From assembly GCA_942491465.1 (NCBI GenBank), contig CALOBA010000081.1:62001-126000 (forward strand): 64,000 nucleotides of DNA, written 5' to 3'. Position numbers and translations under genes: made by a program. The DNA is from CALOBA01 sp942491465 (GTDB taxonomy: Bacteria; Pseudomonadota; Gammaproteobacteria; Chromatiales; Chromatiaceae). Positions 53,532-63,002 of the stretch are shown piece by piece; positions within the stretch are counted from its first letter, which is position 1; each line of letters starts with the position of its first letter. The notes under the pieces were generated by a model, which was given only the letters and a program-made list of their open reading frames with translations, did not search any database and had not been told where the DNA came from.

Positions 53532-54771
53532 TCACTTTCCGTGACCGCCGGACCGCGCCCGCTGACTTGCCTGGTCCGCCACGGCGGAAGCGTAGATAGC
53601 CGGATACCGCTTAACAAGCTCCGGCCAGCCGCGGTCTTCAACAACAAACCTATGCGCCGCAGCACGCAACGCGGCCTGTTTATCCGGCTCCGCAATCAAT
53701 GCCGTTACCGCATTGCAAATCGCTGAAACGCTGTCCGGTTCGAATAACTCTCCCGTAACTCCCTTCTCGATCAACTCGCGATGACCGCCCACGTCTGATG
53801 CAACTACCAAACAGCCCCTCTCCATCGCCTCCAATGGCTTCAGAGGGGTAACAAGCTCCGTAAGCCTCATCGACCGCCGGGGGAATAGTGCAATATCGAT
53901 TTTCGAGTAGTAGTTCGGAATTTCAGACTTGGCCACCCGACCAGTGAACACCACATGCTCTCCAAGCCCAAGCTCAGAAGTCAACATCCGCAAACTAGTC
54001 TCCTCCGGTCCGCCGCCGACTAAGAGGAGCCGAATGCCGGGAGCGCCCCCTCGGAGGGCTGCGACGGCACGCACGGCCAGATCGAGACCTTCATAGCGAT
54101 AAAATGAGCCAAGAAATCCAAGGACGGGACCTTCATCTTTTTCTATCCGAATTCTTCCCGATTGCTTCACCGACTCACAATCGTCAAGTCGTTGCACGCC
54201 GTTCGGTACGATACCCACCCTTTCAGCGGGAATACCTCTCCCGACGATTTCCCGGCGCAGCCCATCGCAAATACACACCACATGCCCGACTCTGCGGAAG
54301 ACCCAGCTTTCCATCCATCGCGTCAGCCGATACCTCGCACTTCCCTCCCTTGTCGTACCATGGTCAACGGCGGCGTCCTCCCAAAATGCTCGACATTCGT
54401 AGACGACCGGCAGACCGGCGCGTTTTCCCGGCCAGCACGGCCGCAGCGCCAGCCAATGCCGGCGAATGCGCATGAATAAGATCTGGATTCTCTTTTGATA
54501 TCACCTGTGCAAGCCGATTCGACAAGCGAACAACCTCAACGACGTGCCGCAGCACGGGCACTCGGTTCCACACAGTTTCGTCTTGTCCGGTGCGGTAGAA
54601 GTGAAGCTCATTGATGTTTTCTACCGAATCGTTCAGCGTGCCCTGCCTGTTCGAGGTCACATGAGCAGTCTCGATACCCATCTTTCGCTGTTCACGAAGT
54701 ATCGCCAAGGTGCGAAAGACATATCCACTTTGCAGCGGAGCAGAGTGGTCGAGTACATGCAAAACTTTCAT
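53532..54771 (-). pseudogene. Frameshifted exosortase A-associated glycosyltransferase (TIGR04063 type)
   Basis: Two overlapping frames together encode one GT4 enzyme of about 410 residues. The first begins MKVLHVLDHSAPLQSGYVFR (start 54771) and reads HAHSPALAGAAAVLAGK. The second resumes KRAGLPVVYECRAFWEDAAV and contains the donor site and E-x7-E region (LTELVTPLKPLEAMERGC). The switch is in a run of four T on the plus strand (54423-54426); three would restore the frame. Either the gene is inactive or the base is an assembly error. It belongs to the XrtA EPS set. Confidence 0.85.
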
Positions 54772-54888
54772 TCTTTCACCAAACACCTATACAGAGCCTG
54801 GAAGATGCGTTACGAACGCAGTCCACGCACGCCACACATGAGGACCAGCGCTTGCCGTTCGACTTTGCGACGACCATCGGTCCCTTGA

Positions 54889-56508
54889 CTAATGTTGCCT
54901 GAGCACCGAGTCGGTCTCAGCCTCCCCCGGCTTCGTACCGTCGGCCACATCCGCCAGCACCTCGCCCCCGTCGCGCAAAAACAGTTCCAACTGCCCGCGT
55001 GCGGAATCGGGCTTGTCGGAATATGCAGCCGCGACCGCGAGAATCGCGCCCTGCGTTTGTTCCCGGCTTACCATTCGGACCCACAGTTCGAACATCTTCG
55101 CCAGGTACCGGTTCCTCGTTTCCAAGTTGCCAACCCGGTACCACGTCCAAACGACCAGCCGACGACCTCCTGCACCCGCAATTAGGTACTCGGACACCAT
55201 GCCGGGGGCCAAGCCGACCGGCAACGAAACGGGTTGAGTCGCTAATGGCTCCCAGTCCTCAGAGCCTTCGCTGACCATCACGTTGTTACTCGTCACCATC
55301 TCCGCCGAACCAGCCCGATGAGGGAACACCCCGACATAGACGCTCACAACTTGCCCGCCTAATTCGTACATAGCAGTCGCCTCCCTAGCGGCACCACCCA
55401 CCTCCGGCGACCAACCAAGCCCCTTACCGTTTATCCGCTGCCAAGGAGGGATCGAAGACGGCAACTCCAGTTCGGCTAACGGAACGCCTTCCTCCACAGT
55501 TTTCGTTGGAGCCAAAAGCACCCAGGGACTTAGGACAACGACAACCGCGATGGCGACCAGCGGGTAACGGAATGGCCCAATCGAAACGGCCCCGACTTGC
55601 CCAATAGAACTAGGGTCATCCACCCTTTCCTGCCCACCCGCGGGATCATCTCTCCATAACGAGCCGATCGCGAACATTAAGAAGATTACCAGCCCGAAAA
55701 AGAGCCAGCCGTAAACTAAGTGATCGACACCGGTGGCAAGCTTCATGTCGCTCAGATGCCCAATCAGAACGATCATAAAGGCGCGCAGCCCGTTGGCGAA
55801 CACGGGCACGACAAACGCGAACACAACGAAAAGGGCCCGCTTATACCAACGGGTATAGGTTAAGTAGGCAAACAGTACACCCAGCGTAACTGAGGCAATG
55901 AGATAGCGGACACCGCTACACGCCTCCACGACGGACCACTTGCCAGTTGGGATCGTGAAAACGTTTCCTTCTCGATAAACGGGGATGCCAACAGCTTTCA
56001 ACAGCCCGACGGTGAAATCCGCTGTAAAGTTGATCATCGGCTGCACTAACCCTTCACCCATCGGAACCGCGAAAAATAGGAACAGGGCTGGGAACGCAAG
56101 AACCCTGAACGCTCGGTTTCCGAAGCTGCTCCATACAAGCAGTACGACTAGGCCCACATAGGCTAAATGCTCTACTACCAAGGCATCGACAAGTCGCCCC
56201 GCTAGCCAAAGTAGTCCTAAAGGAACGACACCGAGAACCGCAATGAAACTCGGCTCCGGCATCACTCCAAAAAGCCTTGTTCTATTCTCCCATACAAGCC
56301 AAAGAGAAATCGGGAGGACTAGAAAACCATGCGCAAAGGTCTCCGAGCGTGCCCAAATGGCCACCAGCGACCCTAAGGTATCCCAAGTCAAGACCGTAAC
56401 CGAGAGCCACGCTCCGAGAAACCAGGCAACTGCCCACATCCAGAGCCAACCTTTTCGGCCTAACGGAATTTCTGACATCAGGCGCACTCGACCATTCTTA
56501 TTGACCAC
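54889..56508 (-). CDS. xrtA: Exosortase A fused to EpsI (XrtA-EpsI)
   Basis: An inner-membrane transpeptidase-like enzyme thought to cleave PEP-CTERM sorting signals and couple proteins to surface glycan. Of 539 residues, the first 285 hold about eight helices with catalytic Cys197 (VVEACSGVRYL), Arg242 (FANGLRAFMIV) and His263 (GVDHLVYGWLFFG). The C-terminal 220 residues are an EpsI/DUF3485 domain (PPWQRINGKGLGW, VVWTWYRVGN). The GTG start at 56508 overlaps the upstream glycosyltransferase stop by 11 bases and follows a GGAG site; an ATG at 56478 is the alternative. Confidence 0.93.
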   Translation of the reverse strand: MVNKNGRVRLMSEIPLGRKGWLWMWAVAWFLGAWLSVTVLTWDTLGSLVAIWARSETFAHGFLVLPISLWLVWENRTRLFGVMPEPSFIAVLGVVPLGLLWLAGRLVDALVVEHLAYVGLVVLLVWSSFGNRAFRVLAFPALFLFFAVPMGEGLVQPMINFTADFTVGLLKAVGIPVYREGNVFTIPTGKWSVVEACSGVRYLIASVTLGVLFAYLTYTRWYKRALFVVFAFVVPVFANGLRAFMIVLIGHLSDMKLATGVDHLVYGWLFFGLVIFLMFAIGSLWRDDPAGGQERVDDPSSIGQVGAVSIGPFRYPLVAIAVVVVLSPWVLLAPTKTVEEGVPLAELELPSSIPPWQRINGKGLGWSPEVGGAAREATAMYELGGQVVSVYVGVFPHRAGSAEMVTSNNVMVSEGSEDWEPLATQPVSLPVGLAPGMVSEYLIAGAGGRRLVVWTWYRVGNLETRNRYLAKMFELWVRMVSREQTQGAILAVAAAYSDKPDSARGQLELFLRDGGEVLADVADGTKPGEAETDSVLRQH

Positions 56509-57757
56509 CCGTTAGCTCCTTCAACCGCAACGTGTTGGCCGAAACCAACGACAACAACAGGTCATCTGTTGTGTCAACGCAATGTCGCGCCCTGACGAAC
56601 GACCTCGCCGCCACGCCCAGATTCGGCCATTTGTCACTCAACACCCCGCTAACACGGTCCGCGAAAGCCTCAACACTATCCGCAATCAAAAGGTCACGAC
56701 AATCCACCGCCCCGATTCCTGTTGCAGCGACGCTCGTGACGACCATCGGCTTTGCCGCCGCCATCCCCTCCAAGACCTTATTTTGAACGCCCCGCCCAAT
56801 CAACAACGGCGCAATCAGAACCTCGGCCGCGTTAAGGTAGGGTCGCACGTCATCCACCCGCCCCGTGACCGTTACGCCTCTTCGAGTCAGTCTGGTGATC
56901 CTTTTCGAGGGATTTGAGCCCACAATATATAGCGTCGCGTCCCGATGTATATCTTGGACGAGCGGCAAGACCTCATTGACGAACCAAAGGACCCCATCGA
57001 CGTTAGCTTTATAGCTCATCACACCGACGAAAACGATCGCCCTGCCGGCCAAGCGAAAAGTGTCCGCCCCCACAGGAACTGGCGCAAAGTAGTCGAGATC
57101 AACCCCATTCCCGACCCAAACAGCCAGTCTGCTCGCTTCGCACTTTTTGGTGAAAAGGTCACGCTCTTCGCGAGAAATAAAGACGCTTATATCTGCTCGC
57201 TCGGCGGCCCGGCATTCCAACCTCCGCAGCAGTTCTCCTTCTCTGTGGTATAGCCCCTGCAACCAGCCTTTACATTGCGCGTACTGAAACCACTTTTCTG
57301 AATCTACGTCAACAAAGTCCACCACCAGCCGATTAGCGCGTCCCTTGACCTCATCTTCATATTGCGCCAGCGCGCCGGAGAACATCACAACGCAAGCGAC
57401 ACGCCCATCTTGGAGCTGAAGGTTAAGCCACTGCCTAACACGCCGATCCGAATACACCGACGCCGACAGTGATCGGCCCGTCATCATCGCCCATAATGCC
57501 CTGAGCCATCGTGTAGCTGCGCTCAAGCCGAGCAGCGACACGTCTATTCCCATCGCCGCGAGGTCTTGTCCAAAGCGAAAATCGTCGACATCATCGACGA
57601 ACGCCATCAAGCGAACGTCAAACTCACCGACGAGTGCCCTTAGCCAGCGATATGAGCGAATCTTGTCGCCCTTGTTTGGCGGATAGGGAATGCGATGGGC
57701 CAAAAACAACACACGGGGCTTGTGATCAACATTTACGCCCTCGCTCGATAGCGTCAT
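56498..57757 (-). CDS. Exosortase A-associated glycosyltransferase (TIGR03087 type)
   Basis: A 419-residue GT4-type enzyme. The N-terminal VLFLAHRIPYPPNKGDKIRS is a near-signature of TIGR03087 glycosyltransferases that sit beside xrtA. The second half has VFVGVMSYKANVDGVLWFVN, YIVGSNPSKRITRL and the conserved APLLIGRGVQNKVLEGMAAA. It would add a sugar to the lipid-linked repeat unit at the cytoplasmic face. Its 3' end overlaps the exosortase gene. Confidence 0.9.
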   Translation of the reverse strand: MTLSSEGVNVDHKPRVLFLAHRIPYPPNKGDKIRSYRWLRALVGEFDVRLMAFVDDVDDFRFGQDLAAMGIDVSLLGLSAATRWLRALWAMMTGRSLSASVYSDRRVRQWLNLQLQDGRVACVVMFSGALAQYEDEVKGRANRLVVDFVDVDSEKWFQYAQCKGWLQGLYHREGELLRRLECRAAERADISVFISREERDLFTKKCEASRLAVWVGNGVDLDYFAPVPVGADTFRLAGRAIVFVGVMSYKANVDGVLWFVNEVLPLVQDIHRDATLYIVGSNPSKRITRLTRRGVTVTGRVDDVRPYLNAAEVLIAPLLIGRGVQNKVLEGMAAAKPMVVTSVAATGIGAVDCRDLLIADSVEAFADRVSGVLSDKWPNLGVAARSFVRARHCVDTTDDLLLSLVSANTLRLKELTGGQ

Positions 57758-57858
57758 GAAACCATCTCGGCATACTCTATATACATGGGTTTAGGTCTCC
57801 AAAAGGCGCTGACATTGCCCCTAGGAAACGTAACGCTTGAGTTTAACCAACTCAAACG

Positions 57859-59332
57859 TCACAATCGGAAGGAAAGACCCAGGGAAATCCGGTTCTCCTC
57901 ATACGATTGTAGCTGGGATTGCCCGAATCTCTCTGATCGCGCGATTTCAGCGTTGACGGATGCACGCCTACCTAAGCTCCTACTCAGCCTGAATGTCAGC
58001 CGATATTGATCAAAAGCAGTCCCGAATTGATCACTTCGCCAAACATCAACGCTCGAAGCCCCAGTCAGCTTACGGCTCAGTCTTCGGTTCACATTAACAG
58101 TCAACTGTAGATCCTCATTCTGTCCGCTTGCGCGCTCATACTCTCGCTTCGTCCAATACACCCAACCGCTGACTGACGTCCTCCTTCCGCTATAGCCGAC
58201 ACGCGCATTTAACCTGTAAGATAAAAAAGGATCGTTGCCAGACGATGAAATGGTCGGATTGACCGCAAGGACCTCCTGCGGGGCGTCTACGTTGATCTCC
58301 TCCCCGAACACATCCCGCCCGGGGATCACCTCCTGCTGCTCGATTTCCGTTGCCGACGTTTCGAGCCGAGTTTGCAGCCGACCGCTAAACGCCCATCGCT
58401 TATGCAGATGGGAAAAGCTCGCCTCTACCAAGGGGGCCATAATAGGCACGCCCCCCACCCAGTTCCATAGAGGTCCGCGCCGTCGGCGTCCAACGCCCCG
58501 TCAACAACCAACGAAGCCCGCGGGTCTCACCGGTGCTTGAGACGTAGGTGCCATCGTCGAAGCCGACCTGCGCGTTCAGCGAATACCTCGATCCAAATCG
58601 AGTAGCGTAATTGACCCTCAGACTTCCGACACCTTCGTCCGTGTCTACGTCGAAAATCCTTTGGCGCCAATCAATAGACCACGACGTCGACGCAAACGCC
58701 GGCCCGCTGACGATCCTGACGCGACTATCTCGCGTCGCTGTCCTGGTACCTTCATCCCCGCTAGTGGATGCCTCGAAAACGCTCCCGAGCCCCGGTTCAA
58801 TTCGAAGGCTGGCGTATTGTCCGCTCAGCAACGGCAGCGTCAGGCTCGGCGTTACCCTTATCGAGGCGGTCTGCCGATATGCGTCGGGATTAGCAATGCC
58901 GTCAAAGCCCGCGCTGCCGATCGAGCTGGCTAAGACCTGGTTCGCCTTCGCGTCGATCGACAGCGCAAGATAGTCTGGAACCAGATCGAGCTTAGTTCTG
59001 GCGTCAAGTACATGGTATATGTTGTTCCGATCACCTGAATCGGGATACATCAATACGCTGGGTGCGTACCGAATGGATGCCGTCGCGCGACGACCAGTTC
59101 CAACTAGCGAGACAAATGGGAGTACCTGCAATACTGCACCTGAGCGCTCGAAGCCCGGCGGACTCAAATCGATATTGTCACTGAACAGGAGGCGCGAATA
59201 CAATCCCCCCCCGCCCCGCCACTCCGCAGCCGAAATTAGGCTTGGCGTGACAACCAATATTACAATCATCGCAGCCCGCACCCACGGAAAGATCGCCGTA
59301 GATGCGAATCGAGCGGCGCTATTTTTCGCCAT
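57859..59332 (-). pseudogene. Frameshifted PEP-CTERM system outer-membrane protein (TIGR03016 type)
   Basis: Two overlapping frames give one protein of about 490 residues: signal peptide (VRAAMIVILVVTPSLISA), then amphipathic beta strands to the C-terminal ENRISLGLSFRL, the usual beta-barrel ending. The first frame reads GGGRAYYGPL and then departs. The second resumes PLVEASFSHLHKRWAFSG. The switch is at a run of five G on the plus strand (58432-58436), where four would keep the frame. The family is the presumed outer-membrane conduit of XrtA exopolysaccharide. Start 59332 (MAKNSAARF) overlaps the kinase stop. Confidence 0.8.
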
Positions 59333-60302
59333 GCCGTCCTTGACCATCATCAGAGCCGTAGCCGTAGCCGTAGCCGTAGCCGTAGCCGTAGCCGTAGCCG
59401 TAGTAGTAACCGAGCTTTCCGGAAAAGACCGATGGCTTACACTGATTTAGCAGGGCATAGACGTTCTTGGTACGCCCGAGTTGGGCGATCGTCTCCTTGA
59501 CCAGCCCTTGTGGAGTGTGTTCGTGCTCCACGACGACAATAATCTGCCCCATCAACCCCGCAAGAACGGGCGCCTCCGTTGTCGCCAGTACGGGGGGGGA
59601 ATCAAACAGAACAATGCGGTCAGGATAGCGTGTCGCCACTTCGTGCAGAAAGCGTCGCATGTTTCCACTTGCGAGCAATTCCGTGGACTGCTTGTGCCTT
59701 TGCCCAGCCGGGAGGATCGAGAGCTTATCAACATCCGTCTTCAAAATGAGGTCGGACAGATTTGCACCAGAGTCCAAGTGCTCGATCAACCCTTCCCGGT
59801 CAGCCAGACCCAGCTTGCGGGATAGGCCCGGCTTTGCTACATCGCCATCAATCAACAGCACCCAACTGTCTAGCTCGAGGGTCATTGACACCGCGAGGTT
59901 CAGCGACACGAATGTCTTACCTTCCCCCTGCACCGAACTCGACACCATCACGAGGTTCGAGGGAATTCCCCCAACTTCTTGTCGTCGTTCGAAAGCCGAG
60001 GTCAGCAGTGGGCGCTTAATCATACGGAACTCCTCCGAGATCCGCCTTCCCTCAGCGGCCTCTCGCTTCCTAGAGCCGGGGCGGGGCAGGACCATTACCT
60101 CCAAAGAGTCTTCAATCTGAATGATGCCTGGCTCGCCTTCATGCGGCCCCGCAGTGTCCCCTAGCATATCCTGATGCTTGACATCCACAATTGGCTCGCC
60201 CTCGGACGCCGAGTCCTGAGTCGCAGTTGACGCCCTCCGCAAGCGACTAAAGAGCGACCTCCCCGCGTACTTTCGTCCCTCCTCGTGACTTGTTGAAACC
60301 AT
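59319..60302 (-). CDS. Exosortase A-associated tyrosine autokinase (BY-kinase) with Tyr-Gly tail
   Basis: A 327-residue cytoplasmic BY-kinase that controls polysaccharide chain length with the Wzz protein encoded just upstream. Walker A SSVQGEGKTF (122-131), Walker A' LLIDGDVAKP and Walker B RIVLFDSPPVLAT are present. The C-terminus is a tyrosine cluster of ten Tyr, GYYY followed by alternating Gly-Tyr, the autophosphorylation tail. It is encoded by a perfect hexanucleotide repeat. The N-terminal 90 residues are a hydrophilic linker. It overlaps the outer-membrane protein gene by 14 bases. Confidence 0.92.
   Translation of the reverse strand: MVSTSHEEGRKYAGRSLFSRLRRASTATQDSASEGEPIVDVKHQDMLGDTAGPHEGEPGIIQIEDSLEVMVLPRPGSRKREAAEGRRISEEFRMIKRPLLTSAFERRQEVGGIPSNLVMVSSSVQGEGKTFVSLNLAVSMTLELDSWVLLIDGDVAKPGLSRKLGLADREGLIEHLDSGANLSDLILKTDVDKLSILPAGQRHKQSTELLASGNMRRFLHEVATRYPDRIVLFDSPPVLATTEAPVLAGLMGQIIVVVEHEHTPQGLVKETIAQLGRTKNVYALLNQCKPSVFSGKLGYYYGYGYGYGYGYGYGYGSDDGQGRHGEK
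59355..59402. repeat. Hexanucleotide microsatellite, 8 x GCCGTA
   Basis: Eight perfect tandem copies of GCCGTA (TACGGC on the coding strand) lie inside the 3' end of the BY-kinase gene and encode the alternating Tyr-Gly tail. Because the unit is six bases, slippage would add or remove Tyr-Gly pairs without changing the frame. Confidence 0.95.
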
Positions 60303-60341
60303 CGCAGTTTTACTCCTCTTAGCACGTATTGGAGGTCACGC

Positions 60342-61931
60342 TCATAGCGGAATTAGCGACCCGATATCCAAGGGCAGCAGGAACACCGCGATCACGACGC
60401 CATACCCCGAAAGTAGCGCGAGCAAGCCGCCGACGAAAAGCAGATCGACCAAACGTGCCCTTGCGCGGCGGCCCGCGGATGGTATCAGATTGATACTCCC
60501 GATTACCGGAACCCCCAAAGCCTCATTAAGCTGACGACGATCAAAAAAGACTGGGCGGAGCTGTGCCAGCAGAAATGCAAAACCAATGCCCACGAACGCA
60601 CCTGCGCCGAGCACCATGGAGCTGAGCATTACCCGATTTGGCGCCGCTGGCTTTGTGGGCACCTTGGGCGGGTCGAGCGTCCGAAACTTTAAGGTGTCCA
60701 CGTTTGTATCCACCTCTCTAGTTAGACGTGCTTGCTCAATTCGGACGAGTAACTGCTGGTGGTTTTTCTTCAAGATCGAGTAGTCACGATTCAACTGCAC
60801 TTCTTCCGTTTCGACCTGCAAAACCTCATCGACTGCGACTTGAAACTGCTCCACTTTACCCCGTAACACCGTGACTCGCGTTTCTTGCGTCGCAAGTTCG
60901 GCTTCGGCGTCGGACAGGCGCAGACGCATTTCTTGATACAGCGGATTTTGCACCAGCGACTTGGCGATCGCTGAACCGTTCTGCGATTGCTCTTGCAGAT
61001 ATTGATCGCGCTCCTGATCCGCTTGGGCCTGCAAACGTTCAAGCGCCCGCTGCATCGCAGTGACTTCAGGATGCATCTCAGTGTAGCGGATGAGCATCTC
61101 ATCGATCTTTGCCTTGAGCTCTTCCGCCTTTTGTGTGAGCGGCAACGTCACTTCGGTCACGGAATCATCGAGCCATGACTGAAATTCAGGGAGTTCCGAC
61201 CCACGGCTTTCAAGGTATTCCATTTGCTGGCGAAGCTCATCGCGCCGGCTCCGGGCCAAAACGACCTCATCCTGCGCAGAGACTAAATCGTTTCTTGCCT
61301 GCTTCAAGCGGTCGTAGTAGTTGCCCTTTTCAGAAAGGAGGTCCAAATTGCGCATTTGGAAGTCCTTCAATTTCCGTTCCGACTCGATTAGCCTGCGCTC
61401 ATAGTCTTTCACCTCGCGCGCGAGGAAGCGTTCTGCAGAATCCTGATCTTGGCGGGAGGAACCCAAGTTCGACTCGACGAATATCGTCAGCATCGACTGA
61501 ACGACCCGTTTTGCCAACTCCGGGGACTGATCCGTGAATGATATGGAGTAGATGTTTGCCGCACTCCGGCTTAGACGTACGCGCTGCTTCAAGTCGGATA
61601 TCAAAGCATCCATCTCGTCTGGCGTCTTCGCGCGCAAGTCCAAATCAGTCATCCGTGCAAGCTTCTCCATATTCTCGCGACCGAACAAGACTGCCGTCAT
61701 CATGCGCACTCTTTGCGCCTCGTTTGTCTGAATTGCCAAGCCACGCAAGAGCGGCGTCAAAATCGATTCCGTATCGACGAATACACGCGCCTTCGCTTCG
61801 TATTCATCCGGCATAGAGGCAACAAATGCCCAGCCGATTGGAGATATCACTGAAGCGATAATGAGTGCGTACCAGCGGTATCTCCAAATACCGCTTAGGT
61901 AGAATAGGACTAGACGGATAATCTCTTGCAT
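60342..61931 (-). CDS. Exosortase A-associated polysaccharide chain-length determinant (Wzz type)
   Basis: A 529-residue inner-membrane co-polymerase. TM1 (LIIASVISPIGWAFVAS) and TM2 (VMLSSMVLGAGAFVGIGFAF) flank a long periplasmic coiled coil (about 160-410). A third helix near the C-terminus (LLFVGGLLALLSGYGVVIAV) is typical of the XrtA-linked subtype. The PPKVPTKPAAPNR motif before TM2 is the proline-rich Wzz signature. It lies 39 bp before the kinase that should bind its cytoplasmic face. Confidence 0.92.
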   Translation of the reverse strand: MQEIIRLVLFYLSGIWRYRWYALIIASVISPIGWAFVASMPDEYEAKARVFVDTESILTPLLRGLAIQTNEAQRVRMMTAVLFGRENMEKLARMTDLDLRAKTPDEMDALISDLKQRVRLSRSAANIYSISFTDQSPELAKRVVQSMLTIFVESNLGSSRQDQDSAERFLAREVKDYERRLIESERKLKDFQMRNLDLLSEKGNYYDRLKQARNDLVSAQDEVVLARSRRDELRQQMEYLESRGSELPEFQSWLDDSVTEVTLPLTQKAEELKAKIDEMLIRYTEMHPEVTAMQRALERLQAQADQERDQYLQEQSQNGSAIAKSLVQNPLYQEMRLRLSDAEAELATQETRVTVLRGKVEQFQVAVDEVLQVETEEVQLNRDYSILKKNHQQLLVRIEQARLTREVDTNVDTLKFRTLDPPKVPTKPAAPNRVMLSSMVLGAGAFVGIGFAFLLAQLRPVFFDRRQLNEALGVPVIGSINLIPSAGRRARARLVDLLFVGGLLALLSGYGVVIAVFLLPLDIGSLIPL

Positions 61932-61958
61932 TATGCATTATGCCGGAGGGCAGAAAAC

Positions 61959-62666
61959 TCAGAACCACGATTCAGGGATCAGCAAGATGTCACCGGGTCG
62001 CAGGTCGACGTTTGCAGTCAAATCGGCGTCTTCGACCAGATCGCGGAGGCGAACGGTGTATTTTTGCTGTTCGCCATCTTCGAAGCGGACCAAGACTGCC
62101 CGGTTTCCCGCGGCGTATTCGGTGATGCCCCCAACCTCGATCATTAGATCGAGCAGCGTCATTCCATCCACGTAGCGGAGCGACAAGGGCTCAGTTGCTT
62201 CGCCGAGGACCCGAATCTGCTCAGGATAAATGCCGACGAAGCCCTTGACGATCACCGTGACGAGGGGGTCACGGAGAAAAACAGATAGCGCCTCTTCGAG
62301 ATCTCGGGCCAATTCCGTTGGCGTCTTACCCGCAGCTGGGATGTCCTCGAGAAGTGGAGCCGATATGTAGCCGTCGGGGCGAACGGGAACCGTCGTGCTC
62401 ACCTCCGGATAGCGCCAGACAAAAAGGTCGACGGAGTCCCCAGGGCCGATCTTGTACTTGTAGGAGTACCGCATTTGATAGGTCGCTTCAGGTAGGCTCG
62501 GATAGCGCTTGGTGGAGCAACCTGATGTGCCGAACGCCACAGTGGTCATCGACGCGAGGAGCACAAGAATAAGTACGACCGTGCGTTGGAGCACTCCTTG
62601 CGGAGTCGGCCAGGGTTTTCTGTCTCTGTCTTCTGGATGCGCGCTAGTGCGCGGATGAGTAATCAT
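61959..62666 (-). CDS. Exosortase A-associated polysaccharide export lipoprotein (Wza type)
   Basis: A 235-residue outer-membrane lipoprotein: signal peptide with lipobox FGTSGC. The Poly_export domain follows (YKIGPGDSVDLFVWRYPEVS, VRPDGYISAPLLEDIPAAGK), then a SLBB domain (IRVLGEATEPLSLRYVDGMT) and the C-terminal RPGDILLIPESWF. It probably forms the export pore with the outer-membrane protein. It is the first gene of the XrtA operon. The start 62666 (MITHPRTS) was chosen to give a normal signal peptide length; an upstream frame is open to 62777. Confidence 0.9.
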   Translation of the reverse strand: MITHPRTSAHPEDRDRKPWPTPQGVLQRTVVLILVLLASMTTVAFGTSGCSTKRYPSLPEATYQMRYSYKYKIGPGDSVDLFVWRYPEVSTTVPVRPDGYISAPLLEDIPAAGKTPTELARDLEEALSVFLRDPLVTVIVKGFVGIYPEQIRVLGEATEPLSLRYVDGMTLLDLMIEVGGITEYAAGNRAVLVRFEDGEQQKYTVRLRDLVEDADLTANVDLRPGDILLIPESWF

Positions 62667-63002
62667 TGCTGGTTGGGTTGCGGGTGCGGCAGCGGCAGAT
62701 CGGGTGATGCGGTCGTTTGTAGCCGAGTGATTGTAGCGCGGAGGCGTTCGGCGAAAGCGGACATTTAATCCGGGCAAGTAGAGCGTGCAGCTTAGCCAAA
62801 TTGGCGATTAGCAGCAGGAAGAAAATTGAGGAGCTCCCGCGTTGCCGTCAGTATGGTACGGCCCTGACCACCGAACTATTTTCTGTCATAGCCTAGAGTT
62901 CCAAACACGGCTTGAGCGATAACGAGTCTTGCATTTCAGGTTCTTCAGTGACGCCGTAAACAGGCTATCGGCAGCGGATACCGCCGCCAAACCGTTGGGC
63001 TG
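62667..63002. other. Intergenic region upstream of the EPS operon
   Basis: These 336 bases should contain the promoter of the minus-strand EPS operon. Searching by eye for sigma-54 (GG-N10-GC) and sigma-70 elements gave no convincing match. No RNA gene or repeat was recognised. Confidence 0.4.

Noticed and set aside
59355..59402. Tandem repeat considered as a CRISPR-like or clustered-repeat locus
   Set aside because: The unit is six bases without spacers and lies inside a coding frame; it is a microsatellite.
62700..62850. Sigma-54-like TTGGCTAAGCTGCACGC upstream of the EPS operon (minus strand)
   Set aside because: The distance between GG and GC is 11, not 10, so it fails the strict spacing rule.
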